Position numbers and translations under genes: made by a program. A stretch of DNA of 64,000 nucleotides from Mesorhizobium sp. (GTDB taxonomy: Bacteria; Pseudomonadota; Alphaproteobacteria; Rhizobiales; Rhizobiaceae): assembly GCF_017306585.1 (NCBI RefSeq), contig NZ_JAFKIC010000122.1:1-64000 (forward strand), read 5' to 3'. Below the pieces are notes generated by a model that ran no database searches, had not been told where the DNA came from, and saw only the letters and a list, made by a program, of their open reading frames with translations. This document shows, in pieces, positions 52,154 through 60,536 of this stretch (positions are counted from its first letter, which is position 1; each line of letters opens with the position of its first letter).

Positions 52154-52192
52154 TGCAGTTCCAGACTGCAGAATGTGCAGTCTGGAACTGCA
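52154..52192. promoter_or_regulatory. Double dyad operator before the DGQHR-radical SAM operon
   Basis: TGCAGTTCCAGACTGCA (52154-52170), a 5-base spacer, then TGCAGTCTGGAACTGCA (52176-52192). The second arm is the exact reverse complement of the first, so the site is a 39-base perfect inverted repeat. Each arm is also an interrupted dyad, TGCAGT-N5-ACTGCA. It ends 22 bases before the GTG at 52214. As DNA it suits two dimers of a repressor; as RNA it would form a strong 17-bp hairpin. Confidence 0.7.
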
Positions 52193-52213
52193 ATTTGTCG
52201 TCGGATTCGAACA

Positions 52214-53242
52214 GTGACAACCGCTATTGTTATCGACTGCCTGAAAGGCCAATCGGCGCATAGGCCTGTGTTGCTCGGCTTCGCGCCGGCAGACGTTCTT
52301 TATCGCTTGAGCTTTGCCGACATCCTCGATGAGGATAGCCGCCGCGGGTATCAACGTCCTTTCAACGACCGTCACAGCCAGGACTTTCGGCGCTACATCA
52401 AGGAACCCGAAAGTTCGACGATCCCGCTGACGCTGAACCTGCGGCCGGCCTTAAATGACGAATGGCGGATCGAAGAGCTTCCGGACGGTCGCATTCGCTT
52501 GGAGATCTCGGCCGGCGCCCAGAAGATCATGGCACAGGTCGACTGCCAGCACCGCCTCGGTCACCTGGGCGACCTGCCGATTCCCCTCCCATTCATGTGC
52601 TTTATCGAGCTTTCCGAGCGCGAGGAAATGGAGGTCTTCAGCATCATCAACAGCAAAGCCAAGGGACTGAGCACCAGTCTGCTCGACTACCACGAAGCAC
52701 AACTTGCCGAGGATCTGGCCCTCGAACGTCCCGAGCTTTTCATTGCATTCAAGCTGAACAACCAAGAAGACTCGCCGTGGCATCGGCGCCTGAACCTAGG
52801 CGGCAAGACGACCTCCGGACTGAAAAGGATCGTTTCGCTGCGAATGATGCAGCAAGCCATCCACGCGTTCCTGAAGGCGACCAAACTGTCTTCGAAGGAC
52901 TCGGTCGAGGAAGCGCTGCGTATCGTGCTGGATTTCTGGCGTGCGGTTGGCGTGGTGCTCCCGCAGGAGTGGGCCAGTCCACGCAAGCATATGCTGACAA
53001 AGGGTGTGGGGGTCTATGCGCTTTTTCGCATCGCGGCGGATATTGTCAACGAATGCCGCGACGCTGGACGATCATGTGACAAGCGGGCGTTCATCACCGC
53101 ACTTTCTGATTTCGCCGGAACGATCGATTGGTCCACCTCCGGCCCCCTCAAGGGCTTTGGCGGCCAAGGCGGCGTCAAACAGGCGGTAGAATTTATTCGC
53201 GAAGTTCGGAAGCGCGCTCGTTATAAGGTGGTCAATGGCTAA
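52214..53242 (+). CDS. DGQHR-domain protein (DndB/DpdB-like), first gene of the operon
   Basis: A GTG at 52214 (VTTAIVIDCLKG) gives 342 residues; longer frames upstream run through the double dyad. The DGQHR core is altered to QVDCQHRLGHLGDL (C in place of G at 111), and the following EVFSIINSKAKGLSTSLLDY (140-159) matches the conserved block of DndB. Such proteins form ParB/sulfiredoxin-like folds and regulate or act in DNA modification (phosphorothioation, deazaguanine). An acidic and basic C-terminal half (RRLNLGGKTTSGLKRIVS) is unassigned. Its stop overlaps the radical SAM start, so the two are coupled. It is the second DGQHR protein in 10 kb and lacks the fused nuclease. Confidence 0.75.
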   Translation: MTTAIVIDCLKGQSAHRPVLLGFAPADVLYRLSFADILDEDSRRGYQRPFNDRHSQDFRRYIKEPESSTIPLTLNLRPALNDEWRIEELPDGRIRLEISAGAQKIMAQVDCQHRLGHLGDLPIPLPFMCFIELSEREEMEVFSIINSKAKGLSTSLLDYHEAQLAEDLALERPELFIAFKLNNQEDSPWHRRLNLGGKTTSGLKRIVSLRMMQQAIHAFLKATKLSSKDSVEEALRIVLDFWRAVGVVLPQEWASPRKHMLTKGVGVYALFRIAADIVNECRDAGRSCDKRAFITALSDFAGTIDWSTSGPLKGFGGQGGVKQAVEFIREVRKRARYKVVNG

Positions 53243-54866
53243 CAAGAATATTCTGCTAATCGAGCCCGGCTACAAGAATAAGTATCCACCGCTCGGCCTT
53301 ATGAAAATTGCCCAATATCATGGACCGCGAGGGAAACGAGATCGCGTCCGATTCATCAAAGGGGAAGATCGCTCAGTTCTGAACCAGGCGTGGGACCGAA
53401 TTTACATCACGACACTTTTCTCTTTCGAGTACCCGAAGATTGCGCAGACGATCGATTTCGCGCTGGAGGTTGCCAACGGTCAAGCCGACAAAGTTTTCGT
53501 CGGCGGGATTGCCGCCTCATTGATGCACGAGCGCTTCATTGAGGAGAGGCGCTGGCAGGGCATACGCTTCATCAAAGGGCTGCTTTCGGATCCGCCGGCC
53601 TTTGCGCTCCAGTTGGATGAGTTCTCAGAGGAGCTTTACGCCGAGGACACCGGTGGCCGCCCGATCGAGGATTTGGTCCCCGACTACGGCATCCTGGATC
53701 AGATCGACTACAAGTATCCGGTTCGTGATGCCTACTTCGCGTACACCTCCCGCGGCTGTATTCGAAAATGTCACTTCTGCGGAGTGCCAAAACTGGAGGG
53801 CGCGCAGCGGGACACGGAGTCACTGACGGCGCTCATTAAGGCCATCGACGCGCTCTACGGTCCGAAGAAGGACCTGACCCTTATGGACAACAATGTCGTC
53901 GCAAGCCCGCGATTCAAGGAGATCATCGCCGAAATCCGCGATCTCGGGTTCACGCCAGGCGCCAAGCTCCAGCGCGAAGGGATGCGGGTGCCTGTCCAAC
54001 GCCGGGTCGACTTTAATCAGGGTGTTGATGCCCGGATTCTCTGCAAGGATCCCATGTACCTGCGCGAACTGGCGACCATCTGCCTCAAGCCGCTGAGGAT
54101 CGCGTTTGACCATCTCGGTGTGAGGAAGCCGTACGAACAGGCGGTGCGGTACGCCGCCGAATACGGCCTCACCGAGCTCTCGAACTACATGCTCTATAAC
54201 TTCCATGACAACCCTGCGGACTTGTTTGAGCGGATGCGGCTCAACGTGACTCTCAACGAGGAGTTAGGCGTACGCATCTGGTCGTTTCCAATGCGCTTCC
54301 AGCCGACCGACCGGCCCGACCGTGGTCACATCGGCAGCAAGTGGACCCGTTACCAGCTCCGCTCGATGCAGCTCATCCTGCAGGCGACCCACGGCATCGT
54401 CAGCGGCGAACCCACCTTTTTTAAGCGGGCCTTCGGCAACACGTTCGAGGAGTACGAGCGTATCCTGGCTCTCCCGCACGACTTCATCTTCAATCGCGAT
54501 TGGTACGAACGTTTCGATCCCGAGGAGCGGCTCGCTGCGTACCGGGCCGAGTTCAACAGGCTCGATGGCTATGAACGACGCGAGCTGCTGGAGTTACTGT
54601 CGTCGTGCGATCCTCGACAGTTTGCGGGGCTGGCGGAGCAGGCCACAACGGTGGCACTGAAGCGGGTTCTTCGCTTCTACGTGCCAGTGCCTAAAGACGA
54701 ACTGTTTGCAATTTGGGCGAAGCAGAAGGAGCTTACCAGGGGCGAGCCAACTGCCGAAACAGGTCTGGCGGAGGATGAACGGGTCGAGGACGCAGGCCTT
54801 GACCATGAAGAACCGGAGCCCTCGCCGGTCTGCAAATCGAAGACGCAGGAAGGGATCGCTGCATGA
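53235..54866 (+). CDS. Radical SAM protein with B12-binding-like N-terminus
   Basis: This 543-residue protein has an N-terminal Rossmann-like region typical of B12-binding or MiaB/Elp3-like radical SAM enzymes (LLIEPGYKNKYPPLGLMKIA, residues 7-26; FVGGIAASL near 88). The 4Fe-4S site is C175-x3-C179-x2-C182 (SRGCIRKCHFCGVPKLEG), followed by a TIM-barrel core with TLMDNNVVASPRF and QGVDARILCK. The C-terminal part is unassigned and ends in an acidic tail. A radical SAM enzyme in a defence-like operon could modify DNA, RNA, a protein or a nucleotide. Overlaps at both ends show tight coupling. No queuosine genes are near, so it is not simply QueE. Confidence 0.82.
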   Translation: MANKNILLIEPGYKNKYPPLGLMKIAQYHGPRGKRDRVRFIKGEDRSVLNQAWDRIYITTLFSFEYPKIAQTIDFALEVANGQADKVFVGGIAASLMHERFIEERRWQGIRFIKGLLSDPPAFALQLDEFSEELYAEDTGGRPIEDLVPDYGILDQIDYKYPVRDAYFAYTSRGCIRKCHFCGVPKLEGAQRDTESLTALIKAIDALYGPKKDLTLMDNNVVASPRFKEIIAEIRDLGFTPGAKLQREGMRVPVQRRVDFNQGVDARILCKDPMYLRELATICLKPLRIAFDHLGVRKPYEQAVRYAAEYGLTELSNYMLYNFHDNPADLFERMRLNVTLNEELGVRIWSFPMRFQPTDRPDRGHIGSKWTRYQLRSMQLILQATHGIVSGEPTFFKRAFGNTFEEYERILALPHDFIFNRDWYERFDPEERLAAYRAEFNRLDGYERRELLELLSSCDPRQFAGLAEQATTVALKRVLRFYVPVPKDELFAIWAKQKELTRGEPTAETGLAEDERVEDAGLDHEEPEPSPVCKSKTQEGIAA

Positions 54867-56440
54867 ACGCGACGGCTGCAATCAAGCTCGCCCGGGCGGC
54901 GTCAACAAGTCGCGGGACGGCCGAACGCCACGAGTTGCCGGAGATCGTGATCGGCAAGGATATTCTCGAGCTCGTCTCGAGCGCGATGTACGTCGACCCT
55001 ATGACCGTGTACCGCGAATACATTCAGAACGCAGCTGACGCGGTCGATGCGGCTCGCGCGGCTGGCCAGCTCGCTGCCAGCGAGCTTGGCCGTGTCGAGA
55101 TTTCGGTAGAACCTGGTAGCCGGACGGTCCGAATTCGAGACAACGGCTGCGGCGTTCCTTTCCAGGAATTCGGTCGCAAGTTGACCGCACTTGGTGGCAG
55201 TGCCAAGCGTGGGACACCGGCCCGTGGATTTCGCGGCGTAGGCCGGCTCGCAGGGCTCGCATACGCGCAGGAGCTGATCTTCCGTTCGCGCGTTCCGGGT
55301 GAGGCCAAAATTTCCGAACTGCGTTGGGATTGCCGCCAACTGAAGGTAGCTCTGCGCGCATTGGAAGAGGATACAGGTATCGCGGAGCTGATCCGCCAAG
55401 TGACCACGCTGCAACGCGTCGAAATCTCCGACGCACCGGAGCGATTTTTCGAAGTTGAAATGAGGGGCATTGTCAGGCTGCGGAACGATCGCTTGATGAG
55501 TCCGACGGCGATTGGCGACTATCTGAGCCAGGTCGCTCCCCTGCCGTTCTCACCAGATTTCCGTTTCGGCGGGCAAATCACCGACGCACTTTCACGTCAT
55601 TTGGGTCTCGGTGTGTTGGACATTCGCATCGACGGCGCCGAAGAGCCGCTTTGTCGTCCGCACCGCGATCTATTTGTTTTGGACAACAAGGCGGATATTA
55701 CCTTCGATGATGTGACCCTAATCGAAATACCCGGCATCGACGGCGACGTCGCGGCCGTCGGCTGGGTGCTGCATCACGAGTACGAAGGGGCGGTGCCGAC
55801 CGGAACGCTTGTGAAAGGTCTCCGGCTTCGCGCCGGCAACGTCCAGGTCGGTGACCACACGCTTCTTGAAGATCTGTTTCCGGAACCGCGGTTCAACGTC
55901 TGGTCTGTGGGCGAGGTGCACGTGCTCGACAGGAAGGTCGTCCCGAACGGGCGGCGTGATCATTTCGAACAGAACGCGCACTACCACAATCTGTTGAACC
56001 ATCTCACACCGACTGCCCGAGACATTGCTCGGCGCTGTCGGACGAGTTCGGTACGCAGAAAATGGGCGCGGGAATTCGACCTGCAGGCCCAATCAGCCGA
56101 GGACACGCTGTCGGTTATCAGCCAAGGCGGTGTCAGCGCGGCGGAACGGGAACGCCTCGCACTCTCGACCGATCAGATGCTGTTGCGCCTTACCAAGATA
56201 GCGAGCATGGACATACTAAAAGACGCTGCGGATACGCATGCTGCCGCGATTGGAGGAATTCGTGCTCGACTTGGCGAACTGATGGAGGACCTTTCCCCGG
56301 TAGCCAGTCCTTTGATGCGCCTCCCACCGAAGCAGCGGGCAATTTACCAGAACTTTTTTGATCTAGTGTATGAATGCTCTGCAAATCGGGTTGCAGCCAA
56401 GTCTCTGATTGATCGAATGATGATGCGCCTTGAGCAGTAG
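54863..56440 (+). CDS. GHKL (Hsp90-like) ATPase 1
   Basis: This 525-residue protein has a complete Bergerat fold at the N-terminus: the N-box E52-N56-D59 (REYIQNAADAVDAARAA), D93 in IRDNGCGVPF, and the lid GFRGVGRLAGLAYAQEL (122-138). The middle domain (VLDIRIDGAEEPLCRPHRDL and a GWVLHHEYEGAVPTGTLV segment) resembles Hsp90/MORC-type second domains. A C-terminal helical part follows. Such ATPases dimerise on ATP and act as clamps. It overlaps the radical SAM stop (ATGA). It shares fold and length with the ATPase at 58792, yet the two differ throughout. The frame stays open for about 30 codons past its TAG stop. Confidence 0.82.
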   Translation: MNATAAIKLARAASTSRGTAERHELPEIVIGKDILELVSSAMYVDPMTVYREYIQNAADAVDAARAAGQLAASELGRVEISVEPGSRTVRIRDNGCGVPFQEFGRKLTALGGSAKRGTPARGFRGVGRLAGLAYAQELIFRSRVPGEAKISELRWDCRQLKVALRALEEDTGIAELIRQVTTLQRVEISDAPERFFEVEMRGIVRLRNDRLMSPTAIGDYLSQVAPLPFSPDFRFGGQITDALSRHLGLGVLDIRIDGAEEPLCRPHRDLFVLDNKADITFDDVTLIEIPGIDGDVAAVGWVLHHEYEGAVPTGTLVKGLRLRAGNVQVGDHTLLEDLFPEPRFNVWSVGEVHVLDRKVVPNGRRDHFEQNAHYHNLLNHLTPTARDIARRCRTSSVRRKWAREFDLQAQSAEDTLSVISQGGVSAAERERLALSTDQMLLRLTKIASMDILKDAADTHAAAIGGIRARLGELMEDLSPVASPLMRLPPKQRAIYQNFFDLVYECSANRVAAKSLIDRMMMRLEQ

Positions 56441-56785
56441 TTAGGTGGCGCCAGTTCGAAGGCGCTACGTCCCTCGGTCGAGCTCGACCCGAAGGATGTC
56501 TTGGTTCTCTTGTTTGCCTTCCACGTTCTCGTGTCCTAACGACACTGGGCGCTGACAAGGTGATCTGCGGTGGAAAGACCTGTCAAGTCGGCCTCAATTA
56601 ACGAAAATAGGTCAACCGGCGTTAGAATATCTCGACGCGGCTGGTCGAGCCGAAACCAATCGTTGAGTTTTCGCCAGCCCTCTACTTGGAAAGCCAGCTG
56701 GTCGATCGTATGACGAGGTGCTTCCAGAAGCCGGCCGGGGAGGGCGGATGCTGACGATCTACCAATCGCGCCAACGTGCGCACCA
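56441..56785. other. Gap between the two halves of the operon
   Basis: 345 bases separate the first ATPase from the PIN gene, the only real gap in the operon. No confident gene is seen. In the plus strand the ATPase frame continues past its amber stop as GGASSKALRPSVELDPKDVL until TAA at about 56540. In the minus strand a frame ending at 56536 reads coherently (LAFQVEGWRKLNDWF and TPVDLFSLIEADLTG) but lacks a good start codon outside the PIN gene. A promoter for the second half may lie here. Confidence 0.4.
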
Positions 56786-58795
56786 ATGTTGATACCGGTC
56801 GAGGTCGAACCGGCTGAGGGTTTCATCGCTCGGGCGCAGGTCGCGCTCGCCGATTCGAAGACGCATGTGTACGTAGATACCTCGTTGCTCATGTGGTTAG
56901 CGGCTGTTGGCCCTTCATCGCGCGCGGTGTTCATTGACTGGGCGTCCACGCTGAACGGGCGCATCCACGTCCCGGCGTGGAGTGTCCACGAGTTTTACCG
57001 CCATCACCAGCGCAAGACACAGGTCAACGAGATTGCCGAAAAGTGCTCGGCCGTCGAGAAAGCTCTGAAGGACCTAAAATCCCTTATGCGCGTGTATGCC
57101 GACGGACCCCTGGTGCCAGACAAGCCAGAGATGTCCTTTGTCGGCGACCTTGAAGCCGCGGCCGCAAATGTCGAAAGCGCGATGAGGATCGCGCAAGGCT
57201 GGAACTACGAGGCAGCCGCTTTCGAGGTTATCAAATGGATGAACACTCATGCATTGGCGGCGACGCGTGCCTTCGATGCATTCGCGAGCCTTAAGCAACG
57301 CGGTGGTGCACGCTACGGCCACGAGGTGCCGCCAGGCTTCGAGGATGGGCATAAGGTCACCAACCGTTTCGGGGACCTAATTTTCTGGGAGGACGTCATT
57401 GCCGACGCCAGCACAAGGGCGGCAGCCACCGTCGTCGTGCTGACGCGTGACCGGAAGGAGGATTGGTTCTCCTCGGGGCTAGAACGAGAGCCTTCCGAGG
57501 ACCTTCGCCGACTAAGGGGGAGGTGGAATCCGGTTCCCGTCCCGCATCCCATGCTCACCCTTGAGATTCGTACCACTGCCAACGCCGCCCTCATACTACT
57601 TGACGAACTGTATATGGGCGGAGTGATGTGGCTGGCTGACAAGAACCGCTTCGGCCGGCTTGCAGCCGTCACGTTTGGAATGGATCTTGCGCGTCTGGAG
57701 GCAGCAACCCGCCCTCCACCAGGCATCGCCGAAAGGGCAGCGAAACGCGATGCCGTCGACACCCTCGGACTTTTAGAGGCCAACCGTATAATCAAGGCCG
57801 CGCGAGCGGATGAGGATAGGGCGGCGGTGCTTAAGACGATCGCTGATCTCCAGGGCCAAGCGCCGGAAGCCGAAGCCACAATTGACAGCTTCACCGCCGA
57901 AAGCATCTCGGCAATGGACCCGGCTGACCTCACTGTGCTCGCGAAGCGACTTTACGACAACGCCCACCTCGGGCCTTCGGCCGCAGCGACCCTCGCTCGG
58001 CGCCTGCTCGACGGAATCGATAAGGTGAATTCACTTCATGCATCGGCAATCGTCGGAGGCATGCTCGTGGCCGCCTACTTCGAGGAAGGGGTCGCACGCG
58101 CCACGCCCGTCGGCCAGCTCCTTCAGGAACTGCTGGAATGGCGTGTAGACAAGGGTGTCGATCGAACCATCGGAGCTGTGTCGCGCGAACTCAAGCGCGT
58201 GCGATCACCGGCGCTCTACCGTCCATCCGCCTCGACGGATTGGATCGACGTCCGCATCGACGCCTCAGAGCCTGTCACAACAACTCCCGTAGCTGTCGGC
58301 CAGATCTACGTGGGACCGCAAGGTGTACTTACCGATCCTCCCATCCAGCCTGAACTCGCGCTCTCCAAAATGTTAGGCGGCGCAAAAAAGGCCACTGTTT
58401 CTGAGCTTGTCTCAGTGATTGGGCGTCATCACGGGATCCCGCTCTCCATACTACGAGTTATTGATGCAGAAGGAGACGAGGAGAGGACCATCCTCTCTAG
58501 CACCGGCGTCGATCGGTTCGAACCCTTAAGACAACCCAAACGAGTTCAGGACGAGCCCTTGCCCGAGAACGCCCCCATGGCCAATGCAGACGCCCAGCCC
58601 GTGGCGGAAGTCACGATCGACGTTGATCCGGGTGGTGGTGTTGCGCCGGTCGAAACTGTTTCAGCGGCCGAAGCTCCACGCGCAGCCCGCCCGCCAACCG
58701 CGAAACATCCTGGTGGCGAGACCGACGAAGTGCCGGATGAGGACGATGATCTCGTTGACAACGATGACCTGACCGACGGAGAGGACCTAGAATGA
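56786..58795 (+). CDS. PIN-like (DUF4935) nuclease-domain protein
   Basis: This 669-residue protein has an N-terminal PIN-like domain of the DUF4935 type: D31 (HVYVDTSLLMWLAA), E69 (VPAWSVHEFYRHHQ), then GFEDGHKVTNRFGDLIFWED (184-203, D187, D197) and D222 in VVLTRDRKEDW. The order of acidic residues fits a metal-dependent ribonuclease or DNase site. Residues 250-560 are helical (TPVGQLLQELLEWRVDKG) and the tail from 600 is very acidic (EVPDEDDDLVDNDDLTDG). It is the presumed effector of the operon. Its stop overlaps the second ATPase start. PIN activity is inferred from motif order only. Confidence 0.72.
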   Translation: MLIPVEVEPAEGFIARAQVALADSKTHVYVDTSLLMWLAAVGPSSRAVFIDWASTLNGRIHVPAWSVHEFYRHHQRKTQVNEIAEKCSAVEKALKDLKSLMRVYADGPLVPDKPEMSFVGDLEAAAANVESAMRIAQGWNYEAAAFEVIKWMNTHALAATRAFDAFASLKQRGGARYGHEVPPGFEDGHKVTNRFGDLIFWEDVIADASTRAAATVVVLTRDRKEDWFSSGLEREPSEDLRRLRGRWNPVPVPHPMLTLEIRTTANAALILLDELYMGGVMWLADKNRFGRLAAVTFGMDLARLEAATRPPPGIAERAAKRDAVDTLGLLEANRIIKAARADEDRAAVLKTIADLQGQAPEAEATIDSFTAESISAMDPADLTVLAKRLYDNAHLGPSAAATLARRLLDGIDKVNSLHASAIVGGMLVAAYFEEGVARATPVGQLLQELLEWRVDKGVDRTIGAVSRELKRVRSPALYRPSASTDWIDVRIDASEPVTTTPVAVGQIYVGPQGVLTDPPIQPELALSKMLGGAKKATVSELVSVIGRHHGIPLSILRVIDAEGDEERTILSSTGVDRFEPLRQPKRVQDEPLPENAPMANADAQPVAEVTIDVDPGGGVAPVETVSAAEAPRAARPPTAKHPGGETDEVPDEDDDLVDNDDLTDGEDLE

Positions 58796-60354
58796 CCGAA
58801 ACTATTGTCCCCTTCGAGCCGCGCTTTGGGGCCTTCGTGATCGAATCTCTGACGTTCGGAATGTATGGAGAGAGTCGAAACGCTATCCGCGAGTATGTTC
58901 AAAACGGCTTCGATTCGCTTCGCCAAGCCATTGAAGACGGGCTTATCCAACCAGACGAGGCCCGTGTGGATGTGGAGATGGACGCCGACCGCAAGGGGCT
59001 TACTATCCTTGACAATGGCGGCGGCCTCCGGACGGAGAACGCTGCAAGTGTGCTTGCGGCGATCGGCGCCTCTAACAAAGACTACCGCAACAATGCGGGT
59101 TTCCGCGGCATTGGCCGACTCGCCGGCATCGTCTTCTGTGACAAGCTGATCTTTACAACAAAGGCGCCGGGTCAAAAGCAGTATACGAAGGTCGTCTTCG
59201 ACGCCGCGATGCTCCGTGCAAAGTTGTCTCCGGATGGGACCTACGAGAAGGACGCTGCCGAGACGCTCGCAGAATGCGTCACCGCTACACGCTACGACGC
59301 GGAGGACACAAATAAGCACTATTTTAAGGTCCGGCTGGAGGGACTCTATAACCCGCCAGACGAGTGCCTGGACGTAGATGCCATGCGAACCTACCTTAGT
59401 CAGGTTGCGCCGCTTCCATACCACCCCGCATTTCAGTTCGCGGAGCAGATCCAGCAGAGAGCAAGGGATGCGGGCTTCAACCTCGAGAGCATTCGCCTTT
59501 TCGTGAAGGACGGCGAGCGACTGCCAGTCGAGCTTTTCAAGCCCTACGTCGACACGCTTGCCGTGAAGCACACACGTGCTCCAATGACCGGGGTCGATTA
59601 CCCTGTCTCTCCCACAGGCCGGTGGTGGGGTTGGACGAGCAAGAAACGTGCATCGGGTGCCGTCAAGGATCCTTGGAAAGGCATCCGTGTGCGCATTCGC
59701 AACATTCAAATCGACGATACCAAAGTCATGCGGGAAATCTTTGCCGAGTCACATCTCGTCGACACACCGCGCTCCTCCTACTCAAGATTCGCCGACTGGT
59801 ATGTCGGCGAGATCTTTGTTGACCCAAGGGCTGCGATTCCGAACGCCCGTCGAGACGGGTTTGAGGAGAACCAGGCATGGGAGAGTATGCGCAACGAACT
59901 CGATGAGAAGATTGCAACGCCGCTAGGCAAGCAAGCCTACCGGACGTCGAAAGCCAATCAGCTTTCCGTCGAGAACATCACCAAGGCGATAACGGCGCTG
60001 GGTGAAGCGGTCGCTCTGCTCGAAGTGGAGGACGCTCCCACTGCTGCAATTGTCGAACCCCTTATGGAGGAAACAGCATTGCTTCGGAAACGGATCGCAT
60101 CCGCGATCACGATCGCCGAACCGGAAGAGATTAACGCGCTCGAGGCGCTAGCTGTGAGGCGCGGTGAGTTACAGCGGCGGCTCGAGATAATTTACGCCAA
60201 GGTGCCTGCCCACTCGTGCGACGAGGAGATCGGGCAGGCAATCGAGGATACAATGGGGCTGCTGTACAAGGCATTTCGGGAGCGACTGGCCCCGCACGAG
60301 TGGCAGCGGGTCAAGGCAATCGTTTCTGAGATCACAGGTGTACGATCCGATTGA
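58792..60354 (+). CDS. GHKL (Hsp90-like) ATPase 2
   Basis: This 520-residue protein has a Bergerat fold like ATPase 1: N-box REYVQNGFDSLRQAIEDG with E34 and N38, D74 in TILDNGGGLR, and lid GFRGIGRLAGIVFCDKL (103-119). Later segments TYLSQVAPLPYHPAFQFAEQ and DPRAAIPNARRDGFEENQAW have clear counterparts in ATPase 1 (YLSQVAPLPFSPDF, KVVPNGRRDHFEQNAHYH), so the two descend from a duplication. Coupled to the PIN gene by an ATGA overlap. It could pair with ATPase 1 as a heterodimer or serve the PIN protein separately. The function is untested. Confidence 0.8.
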   Translation: MTETIVPFEPRFGAFVIESLTFGMYGESRNAIREYVQNGFDSLRQAIEDGLIQPDEARVDVEMDADRKGLTILDNGGGLRTENAASVLAAIGASNKDYRNNAGFRGIGRLAGIVFCDKLIFTTKAPGQKQYTKVVFDAAMLRAKLSPDGTYEKDAAETLAECVTATRYDAEDTNKHYFKVRLEGLYNPPDECLDVDAMRTYLSQVAPLPYHPAFQFAEQIQQRARDAGFNLESIRLFVKDGERLPVELFKPYVDTLAVKHTRAPMTGVDYPVSPTGRWWGWTSKKRASGAVKDPWKGIRVRIRNIQIDDTKVMREIFAESHLVDTPRSSYSRFADWYVGEIFVDPRAAIPNARRDGFEENQAWESMRNELDEKIATPLGKQAYRTSKANQLSVENITKAITALGEAVALLEVEDAPTAAIVEPLMEETALLRKRIASAITIAEPEEINALEALAVRRGELQRRLEIIYAKVPAHSCDEEIGQAIEDTMGLLYKAFRERLAPHEWQRVKAIVSEITGVRSD

Positions 60355-60442
60355 TGTCGCCAGCGGATTAGCTGGGATCGGGTCAGCAATTTCCAGACAT
60401 CTACACGTCGCCACGTAAATTCGTTGCGCCTGCAACGTGCCA

Positions 60443-60465
60443 AAAAAACCGCGGCTTTCGCGGTG
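60443..60465 (-). terminator. Rho-independent terminator of the minus-strand operon
   Basis: Read on the minus strand, ACCGCG pairs with CGCGGT around a 5-base loop and is followed by a run of seven T (plus-strand A-tract 60443-60449). It lies about 75 bases downstream of the GNAT gene's end and faces the convergent ATPase operon. Confidence 0.65.
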
Positions 60466-60536
60466 CGATGCGGCCACGACCTAGCCAGGGTCCAGCACGA
60501 AGCAAACGTTTGCAATGGTCCGAGATGGCGGCTGGC

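Noticed and set aside
56536-56964. Minus-strand frame of 142 codons in the operon gap
   Set aside because: The upstream half is antisense to the PIN gene, and the sensible half has no start codon of its own. Kept only as a remark.
52214-60354. Classical Dnd, Ssp or Dpd modification system
   Set aside because: Apart from DGQHR similarity none of the required enzymes (DndACDE, SspABCD, DpdA) is in the window.
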